Position numbers and translations under genes: made by a program. The notes beneath the pieces were generated by a model, which was not told where the DNA came from, did not search any database, and was given only the letters and a program-made list of their open reading frames with translations. DNA of 5,745 nucleotides, taken from the NCBI GenBank assembly GCA_019423745.1, contig JAHZAV010000069.1:1-5745 (forward strand), read 5' to 3'. The number at the start of each line of letters is the position of its first letter. Position 1 is the first letter of the stretch. This document shows, piece by piece, positions 1-4,825 of the stretch. This stretch comes from Lachnospiraceae bacterium. Its GTDB lineage: Bacteria; Bacillota; Clostridia; Lachnospirales; Lachnospiraceae.

Positions 1-2
1 GC

Positions 3-92
3 GACCTGTTCGGGATAGTGACAGCAGCCGAGGAAAGGGTTGCTGAAAAAGAAAATTTCCGTGGCACTTTGACAAGTGAAAATGCCGATTGA
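3..92 (+). CDS. possible C-terminal end of an upstream gene (partial, unrecognised)
   Basis: An open frame enters from the left edge and ends at TGA 90-92, giving about 29 visible residues that begin DLFGIVTAAEERVAEKENFR. The composition (charged, helical, Glu/Lys-rich) is protein-like, and the other two forward frames stop within the first 45 bases. The stop codon falls in the loop of a small hairpin. Genes just before integrases in such elements are often excisionase, relaxase or replication genes, but nothing in this tail identifies one. It could be a chance frame, because only 30 codons are visible. Confidence 0.3.
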   Translation, partial: DLFGIVTAAEERVAEKENFRGTLTSENAD

Positions 93-105
93 CATTCATC
101 GGCAT
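82..105 (+). terminator. small hairpin after the upstream frame, possible weak terminator
   Basis: An 8-bp perfect stem (ATGCCGAT at 82-89 with ATCGGCAT at 98-105) encloses an 8-base loop. The stop codon of the upstream frame sits in the loop. No uninterrupted T run follows at once; the downstream stretch is only T-rich from 114 to 123. It may be a weak terminator or a regulatory palindrome in front of the integrase gene. Confidence 0.35.
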
Positions 106-120
106 AAGTAACCTTATTAT
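89..120 (+). promoter_or_regulatory. tentative promoter for the first integrase
   Basis: A consensus -35 box TTGACA lies at 89-94 and a -10-like TATTAT at 115-120, upstream of the integrase start at 180. The 20-base spacer is longer than the 16-18 normally preferred, so this is weak. The -35 box overlaps the right part of the left hairpin arm and the loop, so a protein or structure at the palindrome 82-105 would affect it. Confidence 0.22.
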
Positions 121-179
121 TTTACGCACACCATATGTCACAGTCCCGATTGCCACGGATAGAAAGGAGAAATTTATCT

Positions 180-1478
180 ATGGCAAAAGGTTCTGTAAGA
201 AAAAAAGGTAAAAAGTGGTACGCACGCTTCTATATCGAAGATGAAAGCGGCAGAAAAGTACAGAAAGAGTTTGTGGGAACAGAAAGCAAGTCTGAAACAG
301 AAGCCCTGCTCAGAAAAGCAATCGCTGACTATGAGGAAAAGAAATTCGTTGCGAAGTCTGAAAACATCACAGTTGGTATGCTGCTCGATCTGTGGGTGGA
401 GGAAGAACTGAAACCCGGCAATCTCAGCAATGGTACGGTAATGTCCTATCAGGGAACGGTCAACCGTATCAAACAGCACCCGATAGGAAACCGAAAGCTG
501 AAAACCGTAACTGCCGACCATTTACAGGCGTATATAGATTTTCTCAGCTTTGGCGGTACAAATCCTGACGGTACAACCGCAAAGGCACTCAGCAAAGGGT
601 ATCTCCGATTGTTTTCGGCTGTTTTGCAAGGGGCGTTCCGTTTTGCAGTATTCCCGAAAAGGCTGATAACCTTTAACCCGATGCAGTATGTGGTATGGCG
701 AGGAAAGAAAGAAGAATACGAACTGTTCTCGGACGAGGACGGAGAAACTGCTTCCACACCAACGCTCAGCTACGAACAGTATCAGAGATTAGAGGACTTC
801 CTGAAAAAGAAAAACAATCCTGCACTTCTTCCTATACAGATAGCCTATTATACAGGCTTGCGTATTGGAGAGGTTTGTGGTCTGACTTGGCAGGACATCA
901 ACCTTGAAGAACAATATCTGACAGTACGCCGCAGTATGCGTTACAACGGGGCAAGGCACAAAACAGAAATAGGGGCAACAAAGCGTAAAAAAATCCGCAC
1001 CGTGGACTTTTGCGATACGCTTGCCGCAATCCTGAAAACTGCGAAAGCAGAACAGCATAAAAACCGTTTCCGATACGGGGAACTGTACAGCCTTAATTAC
1101 TATTTGGAGGTCAAAGAAAAAGACCGCACCTATTATGAGGTTTACAGTCTGCCGAGGTCGGAAGAAGTCCCAGAGGGGTACAAGGAATTATCCTTTGTCT
1201 GCCTTAGACCTGACGGGGCATTTGAAGCACCGAGTACGGTGGGGATTATGTGCAGGACAGCGAGAAAAAAGGTGGAGGGATTGGAGGACTTCCACTTCCA
1301 TATGCTCAGACACACTTATACAAGCAATCTGCTTTCAAACGGTGCAGCACCTAAAGATGTGCAGGAACTTCTCGGACACGCTGATGTTAGTACCACAATG
1401 AATATTTACGCTCACGCTACAAGGGAAGCGAAGCGTACTTCCGCAAGACTGCTGGATAAGGTAATCGGCGGAGCATAA
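180..1478 (+). CDS. int: tyrosine site-specific integrase (complete, 432 aa)
   Basis: Phage/ICE-type tyrosine recombinase that would integrate and excise an element through DNA strand exchange in the cytoplasm. Residues 1-50 (MAKGSVRKKGKKWYARFYIE...) are an AP2-like arm-binding domain. Residues about 60-165 form the SAM-like core-binding domain, and about 195-425 the catalytic domain. Catalytic residues visible: Arg228 in TGLRIGE, Lys near 268 in ATKRKK, His374 and Arg377 in FHMLRHT, His400 in LLGHAD, and nucleophile Tyr410 in MNIYAH. Length is normal for the family. The start at 180 is preferred over an in-frame ATG at 135 because AAAGGAG (163-169) lies 10 bases before it and MAKGS is the usual family N-terminus. 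No clear att core was recognised beside it. It is divergent from the second integrase at 4826, so the two belong to different elements. Confidence 0.93.
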   Translation: MAKGSVRKKGKKWYARFYIEDESGRKVQKEFVGTESKSETEALLRKAIADYEEKKFVAKSENITVGMLLDLWVEEELKPGNLSNGTVMSYQGTVNRIKQHPIGNRKLKTVTADHLQAYIDFLSFGGTNPDGTTAKALSKGYLRLFSAVLQGAFRFAVFPKRLITFNPMQYVVWRGKKEEYELFSDEDGETASTPTLSYEQYQRLEDFLKKKNNPALLPIQIAYYTGLRIGEVCGLTWQDINLEEQYLTVRRSMRYNGARHKTEIGATKRKKIRTVDFCDTLAAILKTAKAEQHKNRFRYGELYSLNYYLEVKEKDRTYYEVYSLPRSEEVPEGYKELSFVCLRPDGAFEAPSTVGIMCRTARKKVEGLEDFHFHMLRHTYTSNLLSNGAAPKDVQELLGHADVSTTMNIYAHATREAKRTSARLLDKVIGGA

Positions 1479-1482
1479 AAAA

Positions 1483-1522
1483 TTTCCCTTGTTTCGGCTC
1501 ATAAGGGCAAAAACAAGGGAAA
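1483..1522 (-). terminator. 12-bp hairpin just after the integrase, with its T run on the minus strand
   Basis: A perfect 12-bp stem (TTTCCCTTGTTT at 1483-1494, AAACAAGGGAAA at 1511-1522) encloses a 16-base loop. The run of six A at 1477-1482, overlapping the integrase stop codon, reads as TTTTTT after the stem on the minus strand. On the + strand the stem is followed by AATACAT, so it is a poorer terminator for the integrase itself. It would block antisense transcription entering int from the right. It could also lie near the element end. Confidence 0.5.
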
Positions 1523-1593
1523 ATACATAAGGTTTGAACATTTAATAGGCGATATTCCTTGAAAATACAGGGTTTATAGAGGATTGAATAGAT

Positions 1594-1604
1594 AAATTGG
1601 AATT
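1594..1604. repeat. left copy of an 11-bp inverted repeat flanking the small zinc-ribbon gene
   Basis: AAATTGGAATT at 1594-1604 is the exact reverse complement of AATTCCAATTT at 1847-1857. The two copies bracket the gene at 1620-1844. The left copy sits three bases before the ribosome binding site (1608-1612), so it could also be an operator. Eleven AT-rich matches over 260 bases are suggestive but could arise by chance. Confidence 0.4.
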
Positions 1605-1619
1605 TGCGGAGGTGGTATT

Positions 1620-1844
1620 ATGAAGTGTCCATATTGCGATAAAGAAATGACGTTGGGATATATCCAATGCAGAGACGGTGTGCGTTGGACTTTAAAAAAG
1701 CAACTTGTAGCAGCACTTTCATTTTTAGGAAAAGAAAGCACTTCACTTGCTAATGGAGCTGCAGATAATTCAAATACAGTCTATGCTTACAAGTGTGGCG
1801 ATTGCAAGAAAATAATTATTGATTACAGCAACCGTGCAGAATAA
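1620..1844 (+). CDS. small zinc-ribbon protein, DUF6487-like (74 aa)
   Basis: A complete small protein starting at ATG 1620 with GGAGG at 1608-1612 seven bases upstream. It has two cysteine pairs, CPYC at residues 3-6 and CGDC at 59-62, expected to bind one zinc ion as a split zinc ribbon. Between them lie YIQCRDGVRWT and a short stretch ending in SLANGAADNSNTVYAYKC. This pattern matches my recollection of the DUF6487 family, found in Firmicutes; its biochemical function is unknown to me. There is no signal peptide or membrane segment. It stands alone, 141 bases after the integrase and convergent with the minus-strand partition genes, separated from them by a terminator. Being next to an integrase end it may be element cargo or a host gene beside the insertion point; the sequence does not decide. 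Confidence 0.8.
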   Translation: MKCPYCDKEMTLGYIQCRDGVRWTLKKQLVAALSFLGKESTSLANGAADNSNTVYAYKCGDCKKIIIDYSNRAE

Positions 1845-1846
1845 CC

Positions 1847-1888
1847 AATTCCAATTTGTCGAACACTTGAAAATTCCAGTTTGTAGAA
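1847..1888. repeat. degenerate direct repeat with 25-bp period
   Basis: Two 17-base copies, AATTCCAATTTGTCGAA (1847-1863) and AATTCCAGTTTGTAGAA (1872-1888), match at 15 of 17 positions and start 25 bases apart. The first copy contains the right arm of the 11-bp inverted repeat that begins at 1594. Multiple short terminal repeats of this sort are typical of IS21-family ends, so this may be a remnant of an insertion sequence end or a recombinase site. No transposase is present nearby. Confidence 0.45.
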
Positions 1889-1894
1889 TTATAG

Positions 1895-1935
1895 AAAATG
1901 GACGTAATGCTGAACATCCAATACGTCCATTTTTT
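1895..1935. terminator. strong Rho-independent terminator between convergent genes
   Basis: A 12-bp perfect stem (AAAATGGACGTA at 1895-1906, TACGTCCATTTT at 1922-1933) encloses a 15-base loop. On the + strand it runs into six T (1930-1935), ending transcripts of the small zinc-ribbon gene. On the minus strand the four A at 1895-1898 supply TTTT, so it can also stop transcription from the partition region. Its position between convergent frames fits a bidirectional terminator. Confidence 0.78.
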
Positions 1936-1957
1936 CAATCTTCACCTATCTGTTTTC

Positions 1958-2131
1958 TCAACGAACAGGAGCATAGAAAATCAATAGATCAATATATTTT
2001 TCTCCGCTTCCCTGCTCTCCATAGTCATACCGGACCATATAATCTCGGATGCTATATCCCCGATACGGATCAGATAGGGTATAAAGTTCTCCTGTTGTAA
2101 AATCAATCAGCGAGTACCCTGTGCTTTCCAT
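1958..2131 (-). CDS. unrecognised 57-aa reading frame after the truncated parB
   Basis: The minus strand from ATG at 2131 to TGA at 1958-1960 encodes 57 residues, beginning MESTGYSLIDFTTGELYTLS and ending in FYAPVR. Balanced composition and a T-G-E-L-Y-T-L-S-D-P-Y stretch look like real protein rather than noise, and it ends just before a terminator. The frame is also open for seven codons upstream (GNGNDEY), up to the stop of the truncated parB in another frame. There is no good ribosome binding site; AAGGGA lies about 17 bases upstream. It may be a small gene, or the tail of a larger gene whose front was lost when it was joined to parB. I do not recognise a family. Confidence 0.38.
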   Translation of the reverse strand: MESTGYSLIDFTTGELYTLSDPYRGYSIRDYMVRYDYGEQGSGEKYIDLLIFYAPVR

Positions 2132-2141
2132 ATATTCATCA

Positions 2142-2381
2142 TTACCATTCCCTTACAATGGCAGGTATCATAGTTAATCCAACAATCTTTGCAGCATGCA
2201 TCCTTCTGTGACCGGAGATCATTTCATAACTGTCTTCGCCATCTGGACGAACCAGAACAGGAGATAAGACTCCATTTATTCGAATACTTTCTACCAAATC
2301 TGACATTTTCTCATCATCCAATACTTTAAATGGATGATTTTTAAAAATATGAATCATATCAATATCAATTTCTGTCCAGTT
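2142..2381 (-). pseudogene. truncated second parB (N-terminal domain remnant)
   Basis: Eighty codons of ParB-like sequence follow the parA stop in the same frame. Residues NWTEIDID, then MIHIFKNHPFKV, LSPVLVRP and YEMISGHRRMHAAK align with residues about 17-94 of the intact ParB at 3183-4058; FKNHPFKV and ISGHRR are shared exactly. GHRR is the nucleotide-binding box of ParB CTPases. The homology begins right after the parA stop, so the normal N-terminus and start are gone; the first ATG (2357) has no ribosome binding site. It ends at REW followed by three consecutive stops (TAA TGA TGA), before the helix-turn-helix and dimer domains. Shifting frame at that point gives NDEY, which resembles the next ParB residues only briefly. 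A short protein from 2357 (71 aa) cannot be excluded. Confidence 0.7.
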
Positions 2382-3167
2382 CTAGTTTTCATGAGATAAA
2401 ACCTCCTCTGTCAATTTCTTATATGCTTCGGCAACCTTTCCCTTTGGCTCATGAATGTAAATACTCACTCCCTCTAAACTACATTCTGCAGCTTTGACTG
2501 AAAATGGAATGTATGTATTAAATACGCCTATTGTTGATTCATAACCCTCACGTAATTTTTGTGTGATATCCTTTGCATAATTGGTTCTGTAATCTACCAT
2601 AGTAAGAACAATCCCCTCAATCTTTAATTTCTTATTGAGACGTTTCTTTACCATAGAGATGGTTTTAATCAGCTGACACAATCCTTTTACAGGAAGATAA
2701 GCTGCCGGAACTGGTATAAGTACAGAAGTTGCAGCTACTAAAGCATTAATTGTTGTCATTCCCAAAGAAGGCATGCAATCAATGATGATGTAGTCATACA
2801 GTTCTTTAATCTGATCAATATATTCTTTCAGGATGTTTTCCCGGCTCATCACATTCGCAAGAAGTACTTCCAAACCGGATAACTCGATATTGCCTGGTAT
2901 CAGATCAATTCCTTCCTGATGATGAAGGATCCCATATCCCGGTTCGATTGGTTCCTCGTTAATGATCTTCATCATTACAGATGCAAGAGTATCACTCATA
3001 TCATCTGGTTCTTCATATCCTAAACTGGCTGTAAGGTTTCCCTGCGGATCATTATCAATTAACATGACTTTCTTACCTACTCTGGCAAGTCCTATTCCCA
3101 AATTTAACGATACACTTGTTTTTGCACATCCACCTTTTTGCATTGCAACTGCGATTACTTTACACAT
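2382..3167 (-). CDS. parA: ParA-family partition ATPase (261 aa)
   Basis: P-loop ATPase of the ParA/MinD (Soj) type. Such proteins bind the nucleoid non-specifically in the ATP form and, with ParB bound at a centromere, position plasmid or element DNA. Deviant Walker A is at residues 11-18 (KGGCAKTS, with signature Lys11 and P-loop Lys16), the switch I/A' motif at 38-44 (DNDPQGN), and Walker B at 124-136 (YDYIIIDCMPSLG, Asp130). TMVDYRTNYAK in the C-terminal half is typical of the integrative-element branch of the family. There is no N-terminal helix-turn-helix, and the length is normal. The start at 3167 is supported by AAGGGGG at 3178-3184, ten bases away. That ribosome binding site abuts the parB stop codon and the gap is 15 bases, which suggests an operon and coupled translation. 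Cys14-Ala15 replace the common Val-Gly in the P-loop, a mild variation. Confidence 0.93.
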   Translation of the reverse strand: MCKVIAVAMQKGGCAKTSVSLNLGIGLARVGKKVMLIDNDPQGNLTASLGYEEPDDMSDTLASVMMKIINEEPIEPGYGILHHQEGIDLIPGNIELSGLEVLLANVMSRENILKEYIDQIKELYDYIIIDCMPSLGMTTINALVAATSVLIPVPAAYLPVKGLCQLIKTISMVKKRLNKKLKIEGIVLTMVDYRTNYAKDITQKLREGYESTIGVFNTYIPFSVKAAECSLEGVSIYIHEPKGKVAEAYKKLTEEVLSHEN

Positions 3168-3182
3168 AAATTCAAATCCCCC

Positions 3183-4058
3183 TTATAGATTCCAATATTT
3201 ATCCATCCATATTTTTAAGATATCGATGATCTCACGTTTCATTTTTTCCACGGTATAATCCTTTGGAAAATACTTCTTTAGCTGTTCGGTCTTAAATGTC
3301 ACTCTTGAAATATCTTCCCTCTTTATTTCACAAAGAATGTCTTTTAAATCATCCTCTGTCAACTCATTACTTTGACTTAACTTTTTGATTCTCTGTGCCT
3401 GAGATAGTGATGGTGTTGCCTGTGCATAGTCCATTGCTTCCAGAAACCATTTCTGTTCTTCATCTTTTAGAAAGGCAATCTCAACTGCAGCACTAATTGA
3501 TAATTGATTATCATCCAGCTTGGTAAGCAATTCCGGAATAAGCTCCGTAAGTTTTAGATATCTTTGTATCTGCTTTGTGCTTTCTCCAAATTCCTCAGCC
3601 AGTATTTCAACAGTTCTTTTTCCTTTTGTTTTGTGGACGACTCGTCCACGAACATTGGTATTTCCTTTCTTTTTCATCACATCGTATCTCATCTTATAAG
3701 CATGAGCCTTTTCACTGGGGCTGATATATTCCCTTTGAAGATTCGAATCAACCATTGCTAAAATGGCTTCATCATTTTTCATGACTTTGATGATGACCGG
3801 AACCTTGGTATATCCAAGCTGTTTTGCTGCAAACTTTCTTCTGTGACCAGAGATTATTTCGTAATAGCCTTCCGGAACAGGTCTTACAATCAAAGGATTG
3901 AGTATTCCATATTTCTCAATACTGTCTTTCAATTCCACCATGCTTATGTCAGCAGTTACTTTAAATGGATGGTTCTTGAAAGCTCTTAACCGATTGATAT
4001 CCAGTTCCAATACCTGATCTCCCTCTACAGATCCAATGTTCATTATTTCTTCTGACAT
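3183..4058 (-). CDS. parB: ParB-family DNA-binding partition protein (291 aa)
   Basis: Centromere-binding, CTP-dependent clamp protein of the ParB/Spo0J family, the partner of the ParA encoded just downstream. Residues about 17-110 are the ParB/Srx nucleotide-binding domain: FKNHPFKV (27-34), NPLIVRP (54-60), the GHRR box (71-74) and SNLQRE (105-110). Residues about 111-180 contain the KorB/ParB helix-turn-helix, in a stretch that includes TVEILAEEFGESTKQIQRYL. The remainder is a charged C-terminal region ending KIWMDKYWNL, where dimerisation would be expected. The start at 4058 has AAGGAG (4065-4070) six bases upstream. It is the first gene of the parB-parA operon; parB before parA is the reverse of the common order. 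A long RNA hairpin with a T run lies 33 bases upstream, suggesting attenuation or insulation from upstream transcription. Confidence 0.92.
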   Translation of the reverse strand: MSEEIMNIGSVEGDQVLELDINRLRAFKNHPFKVTADISMVELKDSIEKYGILNPLIVRPVPEGYYEIISGHRRKFAAKQLGYTKVPVIIKVMKNDEAILAMVDSNLQREYISPSEKAHAYKMRYDVMKKKGNTNVRGRVVHKTKGKRTVEILAEEFGESTKQIQRYLKLTELIPELLTKLDDNQLSISAAVEIAFLKDEEQKWFLEAMDYAQATPSLSQAQRIKKLSQSNELTEDDLKDILCEIKREDISRVTFKTEQLKKYFPKDYTVEKMKREIIDILKIWMDKYWNL

Positions 4059-4081
4059 CTGTAACTCCTTTCTTTTGTGAA

Positions 4082-4149
4082 CGACAAAAAAGCCCGTTCA
4101 GTCCAAATCATTCTTGATAAAGATTGATTCGAACCAAACGAGCTTGTCG
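4082..4149 (-). terminator. long strand-specific hairpin with T run in the parB leader (terminator or attenuator)
   Basis: On the minus strand, 18 bases at 4143-4126 (GCTCGTTTGGTTCGAATC) pair with 4109-4092 (GATTTGGACTGAACGGGC) without a gap. Thirteen are Watson-Crick pairs and five are G-U pairs. Further pairing inside leaves a loop of about four bases. Six T follow the stem (4091-4086), then GTCG; CGACAA (4149-4144) can pair with TTGTCG (4087-4082) to close an outer stem. The G-U pairs become A-C mismatches in + strand RNA, so the structure is built for minus-strand transcription. It ends upstream of the parB ribosome binding site, so it would either end a transcript from upstream or attenuate parB-parA. 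I see no T-box or known riboswitch consensus. Confidence 0.72.
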
Positions 4150-4157
4150 ATCGTTGG

Positions 4158-4342
4158 TGGTGGCAGTGCCATCAAAATGGAATTGTTTCCTGCTAACAGT
4201 TGGTGGCAGATATTTTGCTTTCTCTTTCTTGATTTCTATAAAAGCTAATATTTACTCCGATTGACAGACCTGATAATCATTTTCCACATGGCTCTTCCCA
4301 TTTGGTGGCAATTATCATGAGATATTTACCTTTCTGCTAACA
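4158..4342. repeat. repeated motif pair TGGTGGCA / CTGCTAACA upstream of parB
   Basis: TGGTGGCA occurs at 4158-4165, 4201-4208 and 4303-4310. CTGCTAACA occurs at 4190-4198 and 4334-4342, and once more outside this stretch at 4591-4599. Two TGGTGGCA copies are followed by CTGCTAACA at almost the same offset (32 and 31 bases), giving a loosely duplicated module of about 40 bp. A 5-bp palindrome TGGCA-G-TGCCA lies at 4161-4171. Placed directly ahead of parB-parA, the motifs are candidates for a partition centromere, operator sites or integrase arm sites. The stretch has no convincing gene; only an 18-codon frame is present. Confidence 0.45.
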
Positions 4343-4390
4343 AAAGGCGGACGCACGTGAGACAATCAAAACCACTGCATTTCCGCCTTT
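4343..4390 (-). terminator. terminator following the tRNA-Arg 3' half
   Basis: On the minus strand a 9-bp perfect stem (AAAGGCGGA from 4390 to 4382, TCCGCCTTT from 4351 to 4343) encloses a 30-base loop and runs into TTTTGTT. It begins six bases after the tRNA discriminator base, the usual arrangement of a tRNA gene with its own terminator. The loop is long, which weakens it somewhat. Confidence 0.6.
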
Positions 4391-4396
4391 GCCTAG

Positions 4397-4438
4397 CGTC
4401 TCCGGGAGGATTTGAACCTCTGACCCCTCGCTTAGGAG
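4397..4438 (-). other. attachment site: 3' half of tRNA-Arg (anticodon CCU)
   Basis: On the minus strand these 42 bases match canonical tRNA positions 32-73 exactly in length. They comprise the anticodon loop CTCCTAA (32-38, with T33 and anticodon CCT), the 3' strand of the anticodon stem GCGAG, and a five-base variable loop. A T arm follows with TTCAAAT loop (four of five stem pairs), then the acceptor 3' strand CGGAGAC and discriminator G. CCA is not encoded. The preceding bases cannot form the partner halves: CGATT does not pair with GCGAG, and no GTCTCCG acceptor or D arm is present. A tRNA cut at the anticodon loop is the classic footprint of a tyrosine integrase that targets tRNA genes, and such an integrase starts 388 bases away. 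It is therefore read as attP or one att end rather than a working tRNA. Confidence 0.75.
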
Positions 4439-4462
4439 AATCGAACATGCGTTCTCATCTCC
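4435..4462. repeat. imperfect 28-bp inverted repeat across the tRNA boundary
   Basis: GGAGA (4435-4439) pairs with TCTCC (4458-4462), and GAAC (4443-4446) with GTTC (4451-4454), around ATGC; the two three-base gaps are unpaired but symmetric. Its left arm lies in the tRNA anticodon loop and the rest lies in element DNA, so it straddles the point where tRNA identity stops. That is where a core-type integrase site would be expected. Confidence 0.35.
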
Positions 4463-4825
4463 GTTAATATGTGTTAATCCAAGTCAAACAAAATCAAGGA
4501 TTAAAAGCACTTTCGAATCAATTTCGGTCAATCAAAATATCATCTCTGTCAGCCTTAGACAACCCGTGAATATTAGTAAAATGTTTGCAACTGCTAACAA
4601 TAGGGTTGAAGGTCATTGTCAATGGCCCGGCATAAGATCGGCTATCATGCCCGACATACGGGAATGATAAACAATATTCGATTGATCAGATATACTACTT
4701 ATAATATACTGTGAAATAGTCAGTTTGTCTACGAAAATTTGACTACACAATGCAACTCTTAACTATACTGATTGATCAGCTTTTCAACTGTCGCAAATTT
4801 TGCGACAAATGAATTGTCTGATCTA
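4439..4825. other. 387-base intergenic stretch between the att site and the second integrase
   Basis: No convincing protein gene. It holds a 10-bp direct repeat GATTGATCAG (4680-4689 and 4770-4779, 90 bases apart), a third CTGCTAACA (4591-4599), a TAGTCA/TGACTA inverted pair around 4717-4745, and a perfect 9-bp palindrome at 4789-4807. Short repeats spread between an integrase gene and its core site are what arm-type or excisionase binding sites look like, but no experimental site is known to me here. A 32-codon minus-strand frame (4616-4518) lacks a ribosome binding site and is not called. Confidence 0.4.
4789..4807. repeat. perfect 9-bp palindrome downstream of the second integrase
   Basis: TGTCGCAAA (4789-4797), one base, then TTTGCGACA (4799-4807). 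As RNA it would form a 6-bp stem with a 7-base loop. It lies 19 bases beyond the integrase stop on the minus strand, but no T run follows in either direction, so a protein-binding site is as likely as a terminator. Confidence 0.45.

Noticed and set aside
135..179. In-frame ATG 15 codons upstream of the integrase start
   Set aside because: No ribosome binding site precedes it, whereas AAAGGAG stands ten bases before the ATG at 180, and MAKGS is the usual N-terminus of this integrase type.
1819..2100. Forward 93-codon frame overlapping the end of the zinc-ribbon gene
   Set aside because: It runs through the strong terminator at 1895-1935 and lies antisense to a more protein-like frame; no ribosome binding site was evident.
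4245..4301. Minus-strand 18-codon frame (MGRAMWKMIIRSVNRSKY) as a leader peptide for parB attenuation
   Set aside because: Poor ribosome binding site, ends about 100 bases before the hairpin, and shows no run of regulatory codons.
4082..4345. T-box or other known riboswitch ahead of parB
   Set aside because: The conserved T-box antiterminator motif (AGGGUGGNACCGCG type) is not present on the minus strand, and partition genes are not known T-box targets.
4140..4345. CRISPR-like array from the repeated TGGTGGCA motifs
   Set aside because: The repeats are only 8 bp, irregularly spaced, and no cas gene is present.
4365..4475. A complete tRNA-Arg gene on the minus strand
   Set aside because: Only positions 32-73 fit. 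The 5' acceptor strand, D arm and 5' anticodon stem strand are absent.
4518..4616. Minus-strand 32-codon frame starting MTFNPIVSSC
   Set aside because: Its composition is protein-like, but there is no ribosome binding site, no recognised family, and the length is within chance for this region. It could be a remnant.
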